Source: CAIKMD01 sp963729935 (GTDB lineage: Bacteria > Pseudomonadota > Alphaproteobacteria > ATCC43930 > CGMCC-115725). Taken from it: a DNA stretch of 64,000 bases. Below the pieces are notes generated by a model. That model was not told where the DNA came from, did not search any database, and saw nothing but the letters and a program-made list of their open reading frames with translations. The stretch covers positions 1,240,001 through 1,304,000 of the forward strand of contig CAVSPW010000002.1 in the NCBI GenBank assembly GCA_963729935.1, given 5' to 3'. Each line of letters opens with the position of its first letter. Position 1 is the stretch's first letter. The translations under genes were made by a program, and so were the position numbers. Positions 38,781-47,329 of this stretch are shown here, piece after piece.

Positions 38781-39830
38781 CTAATCGGTCATGACGTAAG
38801 TGTTGAAAACATGGCGGCCGGTGCGGGACGGGAAGCCGCCGCGTACGGCACCCGCACGCTGATCCTGGTAAATCGTGCCCATCAGCGGACTCAACGGCCG
38901 GCTGTTCGGCATGGATAGCCACATGCGCAGCAAATGGCGGCAGCGTTCGGGATCGGGCCAATCCTCGAAGGCGGTACGGGCGTGAAAGCAGATGTGATTG
39001 TTGAGAAGTTGAAGATCGCCCGGCTGGAACATCATGGCGAAGTTGAACGCCTCGCTATTGGCGAGTTCGTCGATCAGCGCCCGGGCCTCGATCTGTGCTT
39101 GCGTGAAGCGCGGAACCTCGGGAAAGGCCTGGGCGTTCTTGATCTGGCCGTCGATGTAGCGGCACGCGAAATAGCCGTCGCGCTCGCTGAAAATCGGCTG
39201 CTGGTAAAAGGGCTTTTCGCCGGGCGGCTCCTGCTTGTTCCAGCTCCAGAAGAAGGGCTGATAGAGCGTTTCCAGCAGATCGGGCCGCCGGCGCGCGATC
39301 TCGTTGCGCACGGCGACGGAGCTCGCAAGCTTGCTCAAGCCCCCGCTCTTGGCGGTGTGCAGCACGAAGAGGCCGGTGACGTCGCAACTGTCAGTATGGA
39401 AATTCAGCCGCTGATTGGACTGATAGCCGCGCCCGCCGGCGCTTTCCGTGATGACGCCGAAATTCCTCACATCGCCCAGAAGATCGCCGACGCGGCTTTG
39501 CGAGCGGGCGGTGCCGAGATGCTTGCCCATGCCCCAATAGATCAGCCGCAACTCGTCCTTGCTGTGGCCCTCGGTCGGGAAACCGCGGAAAAGTTGCAGG
39601 CCGCAGCCATTCTCGAGGCGGTCGCGCGCCATCGCGAAGAGACGCGAAACGCTCGGCAACGGAAAATCCTCGCGCTCCAAGGTTTCGAGCGTCTTGCCGC
39701 GCTCGCATGCGGTCGCGAAGGCGCGCTCGATTTCCGCGACCTCGCGCGGCAACCAATCGTGAATCCATTCCGTCGAAGCCGCCAGCTCGGGCCCGCGCCA
39801 ATCGGCCGGCCCCTTGATGAGCGTCGCCAT
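38781..39830 (-). CDS. TauD/TfdA-type Fe(II)/2-oxoglutarate dioxygenase
   Basis: 349 residues. The iron site is His-x-Asp in LNFHTDSCDVTGL and a distal His in NNHICFHARTAFEDW. The arginine for 2-oxoglutarate lies a short way after it (RHLLRMWLS). Other landmarks are GLQLFRGFP and GGLSKLASSVAVRNEI. The family hydroxylates carboxylates, sulphonates, carnitine or phenoxy acids. ATG at 39830 with GGGAGGAAACGC. It is upstream of the Rieske operon on the same strand but 230 bp away with its own likely promoter, and divergent from the first binding-protein triplet. Substrate unknown; this branch is usually annotated only as TauD family. Confidence 0.87.
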   Translation of the reverse strand: MATLIKGPADWRGPELAASTEWIHDWLPREVAEIERAFATACERGKTLETLEREDFPLPSVSRLFAMARDRLENGCGLQLFRGFPTEGHSKDELRLIYWGMGKHLGTARSQSRVGDLLGDVRNFGVITESAGGRGYQSNQRLNFHTDSCDVTGLFVLHTAKSGGLSKLASSVAVRNEIARRRPDLLETLYQPFFWSWNKQEPPGEKPFYQQPIFSERDGYFACRYIDGQIKNAQAFPEVPRFTQAQIEARALIDELANSEAFNFAMMFQPGDLQLLNNHICFHARTAFEDWPDPERCRHLLRMWLSMPNSRPLSPLMGTIYQDQRAGAVRGGFPSRTGRHVFNTYVMTD

Positions 39831-40187
39831 GCGTTTCCTCCCATCGGAAAGTCGCGCGATCACCGGCGCGGACGTTACGCCGCCGCGATTTGCAAGTCCA
39901 TGCCGAAGGAAAATCGGCGCGGATCCGGCATCGCTCGTCCCCGGCCGAGGACAAGCGCCGCCGCCTGCGCGAAGCGGGGCCGCGCTCAGCGTTGCGATAA
40001 GGCCTCGCGCAACTTCTGGCCGACGTGACCTGTCTGAAAACGGCGTGTCCGAAAGAACTTGGCGTTCAAGCGTCGCGCCGTGTTTGGCGATGCATTCTTA
40101 CTGCAGGAAACCCCGGTACAGGGCAGACGGTCGACACCGAACGATGCGTGCCATATTCTGTGCTGGTTTTTGTGACAGGGAGGAAAA
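39831..40187. other. Divergent upstream region, 357 bp
   Basis: No gene is seen. It separates the TauD-type gene (minus) and the first binding-protein triplet (plus) and should hold both promoters. The plus-strand promoter candidate is at 40131-40159. No inverted repeat large enough to name as an operator was found. Confidence 0.5.
40131..40159 (+). promoter_or_regulatory. Candidate sigma-70 promoter for the first binding-protein triplet
   Basis: TCGACA at 40131-40136 (five of six) and TATTCT at 40154-40159 (four of six) with a 17-base spacer. The start codon at 40188 has GGGAGGAAAA directly upstream. Good spacing and position; consensus evidence only. Confidence 0.5.
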
Positions 40188-41159
40188 ATGAACCGCTACC
40201 GCCATTTTCTTTTGAGCGGCGCCGCATTGATCGGCGCCTTGATCCTTGGCGCCGTTAACGCGCAGGCGCTCGACAAGGTCCATGCCGGCAAAGCCGTCGC
40301 CGTCGCCTGGGCCTTTATTCCGCTCGATGTCGGCGTGGAGGAGGGGATCTTCGCCAAATACGGGCTGGACGTCGACATCACCGCGTTTGGCGGCGACGCC
40401 AAATTGCAGCAAGGCCTCGCCTCGGGCAGCATCGATTTCGGCGTCGGCAGCGGACCGGGCATGGCCTTCGCGGCCAAGGGCGCGCCGGTCATCGCCGTCG
40501 CGGCCTTCGCCGCCGAGCCGCGCAACATTTCGGTGGTCGTCGGCGAGGACTCTCCGGTCAAGACGGTTGCCGATCTCAAAGGCAAGCTCATCGGCGTGAC
40601 GACGGCCGGCTCGCTCACGGATTGGCTGGTCCATCGCCTCGCCATTCAGGAGGGCTGGGGCAAAGATGGCGTGCGTACCGCCGCGCTCGGCCCGTTCGAG
40701 ACCCAGCTCGCGGCGATGAAGACCCATCAGATCGACGGCATGATGGCCGCGACCGAGGCCGGCTACCTCCTCGAAGAGAAGAAAGAGGGCCGGATCATCG
40801 TCGGCATGGAGAAATACGCGCCCAAATTTCACACGCATGTGGTTTTCGCGCGCAAGGAACTGGTCGCGAAGAACCCCGACCTCGTCAACCGCTTTCTCAA
40901 GGGATTCTTCGCCTCGATCGCCTTCATGAAAGCAAACAAGGCGAAGACCTCGGAGATCGCGGTCAAAGCGCTTCATGAGAGCCCGACGGTCGCGAGCAAG
41001 ACCTATGACTACGAGATATCGATGCTCGAGACCGACGGTCATTTCGACCCGCAAGCCGTCGAAGTGCTCAAAGACTCCTACATCGAATTGGGCACCCTCG
41101 CGACGAAGCCCGCGGACGATCAGCTCTTCACCACCCAGTTCCTGCCCGTCAAACCATGA
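40188..41159 (+). CDS. NMT1/TauA-type ABC substrate-binding protein S1
   Basis: 323 residues. Sec signal MNRYRHFLLSGAALIGALIL to NAQA, then the mature start LDKVHAGKAV. The type II periplasmic-binding fold shows FIPLDVGVEEGIFAKYGLDV, KLQQGLASGSIDFGVGSGPG and TVADLKGKLIGVTTAGSLTDW, as in NrtA/SsuA/TauA/ThiY receptors for sulphonates, pyrimidines or aromatic acids. ATG at 40188 with GGGAGGAAAA. It is the first of three tandem paralogues on the plus strand and shares a 4-bp ATGA overlap with S2. No permease follows; the matching permease set lies at 50-52 kb. Confidence 0.9.
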   Translation: MNRYRHFLLSGAALIGALILGAVNAQALDKVHAGKAVAVAWAFIPLDVGVEEGIFAKYGLDVDITAFGGDAKLQQGLASGSIDFGVGSGPGMAFAAKGAPVIAVAAFAAEPRNISVVVGEDSPVKTVADLKGKLIGVTTAGSLTDWLVHRLAIQEGWGKDGVRTAALGPFETQLAAMKTHQIDGMMAATEAGYLLEEKKEGRIIVGMEKYAPKFHTHVVFARKELVAKNPDLVNRFLKGFFASIAFMKANKAKTSEIAVKALHESPTVASKTYDYEISMLETDGHFDPQAVEVLKDSYIELGTLATKPADDQLFTTQFLPVKP

Positions 41160-42154
41160 GGACGCGAATCGGCGCGAAGGCGAAGACCCAGGCCGCGAGG
41201 CTCGTTTCAGCCTTCACGGCCGGCGCTCTGCTGCTCGGCGGCTGGCTGACGCCGGCGCAAGCCGCCGACAAGCTTCACGTTGGCAAGGCAATCAACGTGC
41301 TCTGGATCTACACGATTCTCGATCTCGGCGTGGATCAGGGCATCTTCGCCAAATACGGTCTCGACGTCGAGATTTCGGTCCTGCCCGGCGATGCGAAGTT
41401 TCAACAGGCCTTGATCGCGAAGAGCATCGATATCGGCTTAGCCAGCGGCACATCGATGGCGCTCTCGGTGAGAGGGTCGCCGGCGATCGCGGTCGCCGCC
41501 TATGCCGGTGCGCCGCGTAATTTTTCGGTGAACGTCGCCGCGGATTCGGACATCAAGACGGTGAAGGATCTGAAAGGAAGGCTGCTCGCGACGGCGACAT
41601 CAGGCTCATTGCCCGAATGGCTCATCAAGCGCCTGTCGATCACGGAGGGCTGGGGCGTCCATGGCATCCGCACCACCGCCACGGGGGGCTTCGAGGCCAG
41701 TCTGGCCGCGACCTTGACCCATTCCGTCGACGGGTTCATGGGCGCGACCGAGGCCGGCCTTCGGCTTGAAGAGCAAAAGCGCGGCCGCATCATCACCAAC
41801 ATGGAGCATTACGCGCCGCGCTTCATCACCCAGGTGGTCTCGACCCGCCAGGATTTCGTCAAGGAACACCCCGATCTGGTCGAGCGCTTCCTCAAAGGCC
41901 TCTTCGCCACGGTCGCCTATGCCAAGACTCACAAAGAAAAGACGACCGAGACCGCGATGCGCGTGCTGCATCAGAGCCAGGCCGTGATGGACAAGACCTA
42001 TGCGTTGGAACTCCCGATGCTGTCCAGCGATGGGACCTTCGACCCGAAAGCGATCGAGGTGCTGAAAGACTCCTATGTGGAGATGGGCATCCTCGACAAG
42101 AAGCCCGGAAACGATCAGCTCTTTACGACCAAGTTCGTGCCCGTGACGCCATGA
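41156..42154 (+). CDS. NMT1/TauA-type ABC substrate-binding protein S2
   Basis: 332 residues. Basic N-terminus (MRTRIGAKAKTQAARLVSA) and a hydrophobic signal, FTAGALLLGGWLTPAQA. The mature part DKLHVGKAINVLWIYTILDL differs from S1 in the binding strand (IYTILDLGVDQGIFAKYGLD), and GPG in the S1 pocket is GTS here (GLASGTSMAL). That implies altered ligand choice. Translation is coupled to S1 and S3 by ATGA overlaps on both sides. The C-terminus (KDSYVEMGIL, LFTTKFVPV) is alignable with S1 and S3. Confidence 0.9.
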   Translation: MRTRIGAKAKTQAARLVSAFTAGALLLGGWLTPAQAADKLHVGKAINVLWIYTILDLGVDQGIFAKYGLDVEISVLPGDAKFQQALIAKSIDIGLASGTSMALSVRGSPAIAVAAYAGAPRNFSVNVAADSDIKTVKDLKGRLLATATSGSLPEWLIKRLSITEGWGVHGIRTTATGGFEASLAATLTHSVDGFMGATEAGLRLEEQKRGRIITNMEHYAPRFITQVVSTRQDFVKEHPDLVERFLKGLFATVAYAKTHKEKTTETAMRVLHQSQAVMDKTYALELPMLSSDGTFDPKAIEVLKDSYVEMGILDKKPGNDQLFTTKFVPVTP

Positions 42155-43143
42155 ACGCCGTGCGAAAGGATTCCATTCGCCGGCGGCGATGGGCGGCACT
42201 CCTCGCCGGCCCGCTTTTTCTTTTGTGCGCGGCATCGGTGCCATCCTTTGCCGCGGACAAGGTTCACGCCGGCAAGGCCGTCGGCACCCAATGGGCCTTC
42301 ATTCCGCTCGATGTCGGCGTCGAAGAAGGCATTTTTGCCAAATACGGGCTGGACGTCGACATCACGGTGATGACCGGCGAAGCGAAGCTGATACAGGGAT
42401 TGACGGCCAACAGCCTCGATGTCGGGCTCGCCGGAAGCCCCGGCGCTGCCCTGACGGTCAAGGGCGCTCCGGTGATCGCGGTGGCGGTGCTCACCAACGC
42501 ACCGCGCAATTTCTCGGTCGTGGTCATGGCCGATTCGCCGATCAAGACGGTCGCGGATCTGAAGGGCAAGCTGATCTCGGGGGCAAGCGCGGGCGGCCTG
42601 CCGGAGTGGCTCGTCAGGCACCTCGCTGTCCTCAAGGGTTGGGGACCCGGCGGCATCCGCACCATCGCGCTGGGTTCGCCGAGCGCGAGTTTGTCGGCCG
42701 TCAAGACGCACCAGGTCGACGGCATGATGACGTCGACCGCGACCGGATATCAGCTCGAAGAACGGGGCGAGGGCCGCATCATCACGAGCATGGGCGATTT
42801 CGCGCCGCACTTTCACACCGAGATGGTCTTTGCCCGAAAATCCCTGGTCGCCGAAAATCCCGATCTGGTGCGGCGTTTCCTGAAGGGTCTCTTCGCATCG
42901 GTCGCCTTCATCAGGGCCAACAAGGAGAAGACCACCGAGATCGCCGCACGCGTCATTCGCCAAAGCCCGGGCGTGATGGGCCGGACCTATGACAACGAAG
43001 TCTCGACCTTCTCCCACGATGGCAGGTTCGATCCCGCGGCGCTCGCGATCTTAAAGGAATCCTTCGTCGAGATGCACATCCTCGCCAAGAAGCCCTCCGA
43101 CGGCGAGATTCTCACGACGAAATTCGTCCCGGCCAAGCCTTAA
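42151..43143 (+). CDS. NMT1/TauA-type ABC substrate-binding protein S3
   Basis: 330 residues. Signal region RRWAALLAGPLFLLCAASVP to SFAAD. The mature start DKVHAGKAVGTQWAFIPLDV is nearly that of S1, but the pocket segment reads GLAGSPGAALTVKG and the loop after LKGKLI is SGASAGGLPEWLV. S3 thus combines S1-like and S2-like (LPEW) features. Stop TAA at 43141-43143 overlaps the stop of the PrpD-like gene on the other strand (TTAA). Same transcript as S1 and S2. Ligand unknown. Confidence 0.9.
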   Translation: MNAVRKDSIRRRRWAALLAGPLFLLCAASVPSFAADKVHAGKAVGTQWAFIPLDVGVEEGIFAKYGLDVDITVMTGEAKLIQGLTANSLDVGLAGSPGAALTVKGAPVIAVAVLTNAPRNFSVVVMADSPIKTVADLKGKLISGASAGGLPEWLVRHLAVLKGWGPGGIRTIALGSPSASLSAVKTHQVDGMMTSTATGYQLEERGEGRIITSMGDFAPHFHTEMVFARKSLVAENPDLVRRFLKGLFASVAFIRANKEKTTEIAARVIRQSPGVMGRTYDNEVSTFSHDGRFDPAALAILKESFVEMHILAKKPSDGEILTTKFVPAKP

Positions 43144-44513
43144 GGCACGCAGGCGGCGGCGAGCCGCCGCACCGCCCCCGGGCCGGCGAGCGACGCCACT
43201 TCCGCCTCGATCGTCTCCATGCGCGCGAGCGAAAACAATCCGGCCGCATTGTCGCGAAATTTCTTGCGGATATCGGCTTCGCTCAGCGGCCGCTCGGCGC
43301 TGCCGCGGTTGTGGGGCTCGACCCGCTCAAGGCGCCGCCCATCGCGGGTCTCGACGATCACCCAGCCCTTGAACTGTCCCGGCTTCGCGGTCTGGTCGAC
43401 CTCGTACTCGACTTTCGCCGCAAGCGCGCGGACCTGGGCGCGGATCTCGGGGTCTCCGCGATAGCTTTGCCCGTCGAGGCGCCCGGTCACGAGCGCCTCG
43501 GCGACCGAATATTGGAGCGATGCGCGCCCTTGCCAGTCGTTCTGCGGCGCCATTTTCTGCGCGCGCGGTTCGCAAACGACGCCGATCATGTAATCGGCGA
43601 TCGGGCAAAGGATGCGCGTGACGTCAGGCGCGCGCAATCCTTGGGCGTGAAGCGCCAGCATCGCGTCGATGAAGGAATGGATCACATGGGCGCAGGGATA
43701 AGGTTTGAGCGAGATACCTTGATATTCCCAGCGCCGGCCGAGCCCTTCGGTGACGGCCCCGAAATCGAAGCGATAGTCGGGATCCTGAACATGGGTGCGG
43801 AAGAGACCCGAGCCGCCTTCGAAGACCTGCAATGGACCGGTGTGGCCGTGCTTAGCCAAGAGCGCCGCCGCTATCCCCGCCTGCGCGCCCCAGCCGGCAT
43901 GGAGATTGGGCAATTCGGCCCCTTCGCGCATGCCCTCGCCGATGCCGGCGGCAAAGCTGCCGGTGATGCCGACGGCTTGCGCGGTTTCGCGCGGATCGAG
44001 ATGCAAGAGCCGGCACGCCGCGTAGGTGGCGCCCACCGCGCCGAAAAGCCCGGTCGGATGCCAGCCGCGCTTGTGGAATTGCAGCGGCGCCGCCATGCCG
44101 GTTCGACAGGCGAGCTCGCTGCCGGCAATGAGCGCGGCCAGGAAATCCTCGCCCGCGACATCCAATTCCTCGCCCAGCGCCAGGGAAGCCGCCAGCAAGG
44201 TCGCGGTGACATGCACGATCGTCGCGTTGTGCGTGTCATCGTAAGAAAGCGCCGATGCCATGGCGCCATTGGCGATCGCCGCCGCTTGCGGCGAGGTTTG
44301 GTCGGAAAAGCCGAGAAGATGCGCGTTGCCCCTGCCGCCCATCGCCAGCGCTCCGGCACGGATCTTCCGCCCGTAATCCTGTGCTGCAACAGCGAAGGCG
44401 ACGCCGAGCGTATCGAGAATATGCCGCTTTGCCGCCGCCGCGATTTCGGCGGGTATCCCGGCGCGCATGATGGCAGCGCTCCATTGTGCGGTTTCTTCGC
44501 TGAGCGTGGTCAT
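43140..44513 (-). CDS. MmgE/PrpD family protein (copy 1)
   Basis: 457 residues, standard for the 2-methylcitrate dehydratase/MmgE superfamily. Features: the N-terminal helical domain (AAKRHILDTLGVAFAVAAQD), the conserved ASALSYDDTHNATIVH segment, AGSELACRTG, FHKRGWHPTGLFGAVGAT and SLKPYPCAHVIHSFIDAML. Superfamily members dehydrate or isomerise branched tricarboxylates or cis-aconitate-like acids. ATG at 44513 has AAGGAAG upstream; the open frame to 44891 is not coding. A second, less similar copy lies at 48373-49713. It is divergent from the gentisate-dioxygenase-like gene. Confidence 0.9.
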   Translation of the reverse strand: MTTLSEETAQWSAAIMRAGIPAEIAAAAKRHILDTLGVAFAVAAQDYGRKIRAGALAMGGRGNAHLLGFSDQTSPQAAAIANGAMASALSYDDTHNATIVHVTATLLAASLALGEELDVAGEDFLAALIAGSELACRTGMAAPLQFHKRGWHPTGLFGAVGATYAACRLLHLDPRETAQAVGITGSFAAGIGEGMREGAELPNLHAGWGAQAGIAAALLAKHGHTGPLQVFEGGSGLFRTHVQDPDYRFDFGAVTEGLGRRWEYQGISLKPYPCAHVIHSFIDAMLALHAQGLRAPDVTRILCPIADYMIGVVCEPRAQKMAPQNDWQGRASLQYSVAEALVTGRLDGQSYRGDPEIRAQVRALAAKVEYEVDQTAKPGQFKGWVIVETRDGRRLERVEPHNRGSAERPLSEADIRKKFRDNAAGLFSLARMETIEAEVASLAGPGAVRRLAAACVP

Positions 44514-44643
44514 GGGCTTCCTTCGCGGCGTGGGACCGATGATAAGAATACCACATCCGAATTGCGCCGCGGGCCGCCGCCCGTCTATGCTTTGAAGCGG
44601 AACGCCGCCGCGCGGGGCCGCAGCGGCAATCGGGAGAAAGACC

Positions 44644-45669
44644 ATGAGCGCAACCGGCAGTGCCGCCTCGGTGACACCCGACAAGATCCGCAAGGCTTGG
44701 AACGAGGCGCATGTCGCCCCGCTCTGGGAAGAGCTCGCGGCGCATAGCACCGATGTCCAGCGCGACCGCGCCTTCATCTGGAAGTGGCGCACCATGCGCC
44801 CGCTGATCGAGGACGCGCTCAACCTCCAGGACATGCGCGCGATCGAGCGCCGCGTTCTCACGCTGAAGAACCCGAATTTGCGCACCGACACGCCGATGGG
44901 CGCGACGCCGACCTTGACCGCGGCGCTTCAAATCCTGAAGCCCGGCGAGAGCGCGCGACCGCATCGTCACTCCCCCGATGCGTTGCGCTTCGTTCTCGAG
45001 GGCGAAGGCGCCTACACCATCGTCGACGGCAAGGAATGCCTGATGGAAGAGGGCGACCTCGTGACGACACCGGGCTGGACCTGGCATGAGCATGTGCATC
45101 GCGGCACGCGGCCGATCATCTGGCTCGATTCGCTCGACGTCCCGCTGCATCGCTATCTCGGCACGGACGGCTTCGAGCCCGGCCCGCCGAACAAGCTGCC
45201 GCCCACCGCGCCTGACGCACTCTTTGCCGTCGCCAATATCGTGCCCGACGGGATCGAGGCCAACCCGGCCTATTCGCCGGTATTCCGCTACCCCTGGGCG
45301 CAAGCAAGCGCCGCGCTCGGGGCGGCGCCGATCGCCAAGGATGGCGCGCGGCGCGTCCGCTACATCAATCCGATGAATGGCGGCCCGGTCATGTCGCTGA
45401 TCGATTGTTACCTGGTCGAGCTCGCGGATGGCGAGACGCTTCCGCTCCGCACCAGTGCCAGCATGGTTTGCGCCGTGATCGAGGGCAACGGCACGACGCG
45501 AATCGGCGAGGACACGATGAGCTGGGAGCCCAAGGACGTCTTCAGCCTGCCCACCGGCGCCTGGATTCGCCATCGCGCCCAAGGCAAGGCGCGCCTCTTC
45601 GTCGTCAGCGATCGCGAAGTCCTGCGCCGGCTCGACTTGCTCGAAGAAGAGTACGGCGGGGCGGCCTGA
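44644..45669 (+). CDS. Gentisate 1,2-dioxygenase-like bicupin
   Basis: 341 residues, two cupin domains. The N-terminal domain has metal ligands in RPHRHSPDALRFVLEGEGAY and GDLVTTPGWTWHEHVHRG, the pattern of gentisate and salicylate 1,2-dioxygenases. The C-terminal cupin (TSASMVCAVIEGNGTTRI, VFSLPTGAWIRHRA) retains fewer ligands. The enzyme would open a dihydroxylated ring between the carboxylate- and hydroxyl-bearing carbons to a pyruvate derivative. ATG at 44644. It is followed by a flavin hydroxylase and an MDR reductase on the same strand, forming a plausible hydroxylase/ring-cleavage unit. Substrate inferred from family only. Confidence 0.85.
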   Translation: MSATGSAASVTPDKIRKAWNEAHVAPLWEELAAHSTDVQRDRAFIWKWRTMRPLIEDALNLQDMRAIERRVLTLKNPNLRTDTPMGATPTLTAALQILKPGESARPHRHSPDALRFVLEGEGAYTIVDGKECLMEEGDLVTTPGWTWHEHVHRGTRPIIWLDSLDVPLHRYLGTDGFEPGPPNKLPPTAPDALFAVANIVPDGIEANPAYSPVFRYPWAQASAALGAAPIAKDGARRVRYINPMNGGPVMSLIDCYLVELADGETLPLRTSASMVCAVIEGNGTTRIGEDTMSWEPKDVFSLPTGAWIRHRAQGKARLFVVSDREVLRRLDLLEEEYGGAA

Positions 45670-45682
45670 CGGCGGCGGGCCC

Positions 45683-47305
45683 GTGGCGATGAGTGTCGTC
45701 GAGACGCCGATTCTGATCGTCGGTGCCGGTCCGGTCGGCCTCGCCTTGGCTTGCGACCTCGGCCGGCGCGGGATCGAATGCCTCATCATCGAGCAAAGCG
45801 ACGGCGTGATCTATCACCCGCGCGCGACGGCGCTCAACGCGCGCACGATGGAGCTGCTGCGCCGCTGGGGCGTCGCCGAGCGCGTGAAGCGCGACGGGAC
45901 GCCGCCCGATTTCCCGCACACCGCGCTCTACGTCACCGGCCTCAACGGCTACGAGATCGCGCGCATCGAGCGCCCCAGTCACGGCGGCAAGACGCCCTCG
46001 CCGATCAGCCCCGAGCGGCCGCAGCGCTGCAACCAATTGTTTCTCGATCCGATCCTGCGCGACTTGGTCAACAGCCTGTCTTCGGTCACGTTGCGCTATC
46101 GCTGCCGCTTCGAATCGCTCATCGAAGAAGGCGAGACAGTCGTCGCCACGGTGCGAGACCTGGCGAGCGGCGAGCAGCAAAAGATCCAGGCCCGATACGT
46201 TGTCGATTGCAGCGGCAGTCACAGCCCGATCCGGCGCGCCTTCAAGATCGCCATGACGGGCCAATCGGAGACCGAATACCATCTCAGCGTCTTCATGCGT
46301 CTTCCCGAGTTGTGGAAATATCATGACAAGGGCAAGGCGGCGCTCATCTTCTTCGTCGATGAAAAAGGCACGTGGCGCAATCTCGTGATGATCGACGGCA
46401 AGGAGCTTTATCGTTTCGCCCTCGCGGGGAAAGAATTCTACGACGATCCCGACGCGGTCGACGTCACCTGGCATTTCAACCAGGTGGCCGGCCCCGAGAT
46501 CCCGCGCGAGATCATTTCGGTGATCCGCTGGACTGCCTGCGACGTCGTTGCGGATAAATATCGCGTCGGACGCGTCTTTCTTGCGGGCGATGCCGCGCAT
46601 CAGAATCATCCCTCGGGCGGCTTCGGGCTCAACACCGGCATGGGCGATGTCGACGATCTCGGTTGGAAACTCGCCGCGACGATCGAAGGCTGGGGCCGAC
46701 CGGGTCTTCTCGATTCCTACGAGATCGAACGGCGGCCGGTCGGCTTGCGCAATATCAACCAGGCCTATACCGGCCACGCGGATAATCGCGACCGGCCTTC
46801 TCATCCCGATATCACCAAGGACACGCCCGAAGGCGCCCGCGCCCGCGCGCAGATGAAAGAGCAGATCCTCGCCAGCCAGCCCGCGATGGTCCTGACCGAT
46901 GGGATCGCGCTCGGTTATCGCTATGACCCATCGCCGATCGTCTGGCCGGATGGCTCGCCGCCGACGCCCGACACGATCAGCGTCTACGTTCCGACCGCGC
47001 GGCCGGGATCGCGCGCGCCTCATGCCTGGATCACGCCGGGCCGCTCGACCGTCGATCTCTTCGGCGGCGGCTTCGTGCTGTTGAAATTCGGCGAGGGAGC
47101 GCCCGAGAGCGGCGCGATCGAAGCCGCTTTCCGGCGGCGCGAGATTCCCCTCGAGACCGTCGCGATTGCGGATCCGGATATCGCGAGACTTTATGAGCGA
47201 AAGCTCGTTCTCGTGCGCCCGGATGGGCATGTGGCGTGGCGGTCCGACGCTTTGCCGGAGGATCCTCTCGCCCTCGCCGATTGCGTGCGCGGCGCCAAGA
47301 TCTAG
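45683..47305 (+). CDS. FAD-dependent aromatic hydroxylase (TfdB/MhpA-like)
   Basis: 540 residues. FAD motifs: VGAGPVGLALACDLGRRGIE with acidic LIIEQS, the DG region VVDCSGSHSPIRRAF and the GD motif VFLAGDAAHQNHPSGGFGLN. A C-terminal thioredoxin-like domain typical of phenol-hydroxylase types is present (PHAWITPGRSTVDLFGGGF and VLVRPDGHVAWR). It would hydroxylate a phenolic ring with NAD(P)H and O2. Start GTG at 45683 or ATG at 45689; neither has a strong ribosome site, suggesting coupling to the dioxygenase gene 13 bp upstream. Supplying the dihydroxylated substrate for that dioxygenase is the likely role. Confidence 0.88.
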   Translation: MAMSVVETPILIVGAGPVGLALACDLGRRGIECLIIEQSDGVIYHPRATALNARTMELLRRWGVAERVKRDGTPPDFPHTALYVTGLNGYEIARIERPSHGGKTPSPISPERPQRCNQLFLDPILRDLVNSLSSVTLRYRCRFESLIEEGETVVATVRDLASGEQQKIQARYVVDCSGSHSPIRRAFKIAMTGQSETEYHLSVFMRLPELWKYHDKGKAALIFFVDEKGTWRNLVMIDGKELYRFALAGKEFYDDPDAVDVTWHFNQVAGPEIPREIISVIRWTACDVVADKYRVGRVFLAGDAAHQNHPSGGFGLNTGMGDVDDLGWKLAATIEGWGRPGLLDSYEIERRPVGLRNINQAYTGHADNRDRPSHPDITKDTPEGARARAQMKEQILASQPAMVLTDGIALGYRYDPSPIVWPDGSPPTPDTISVYVPTARPGSRAPHAWITPGRSTVDLFGGGFVLLKFGEGAPESGAIEAAFRRREIPLETVAIADPDIARLYERKLVLVRPDGHVAWRSDALPEDPLALADCVRGAKI

Positions 47306-47329
47306 AACAGGGCCTCACGGAGACTCGCC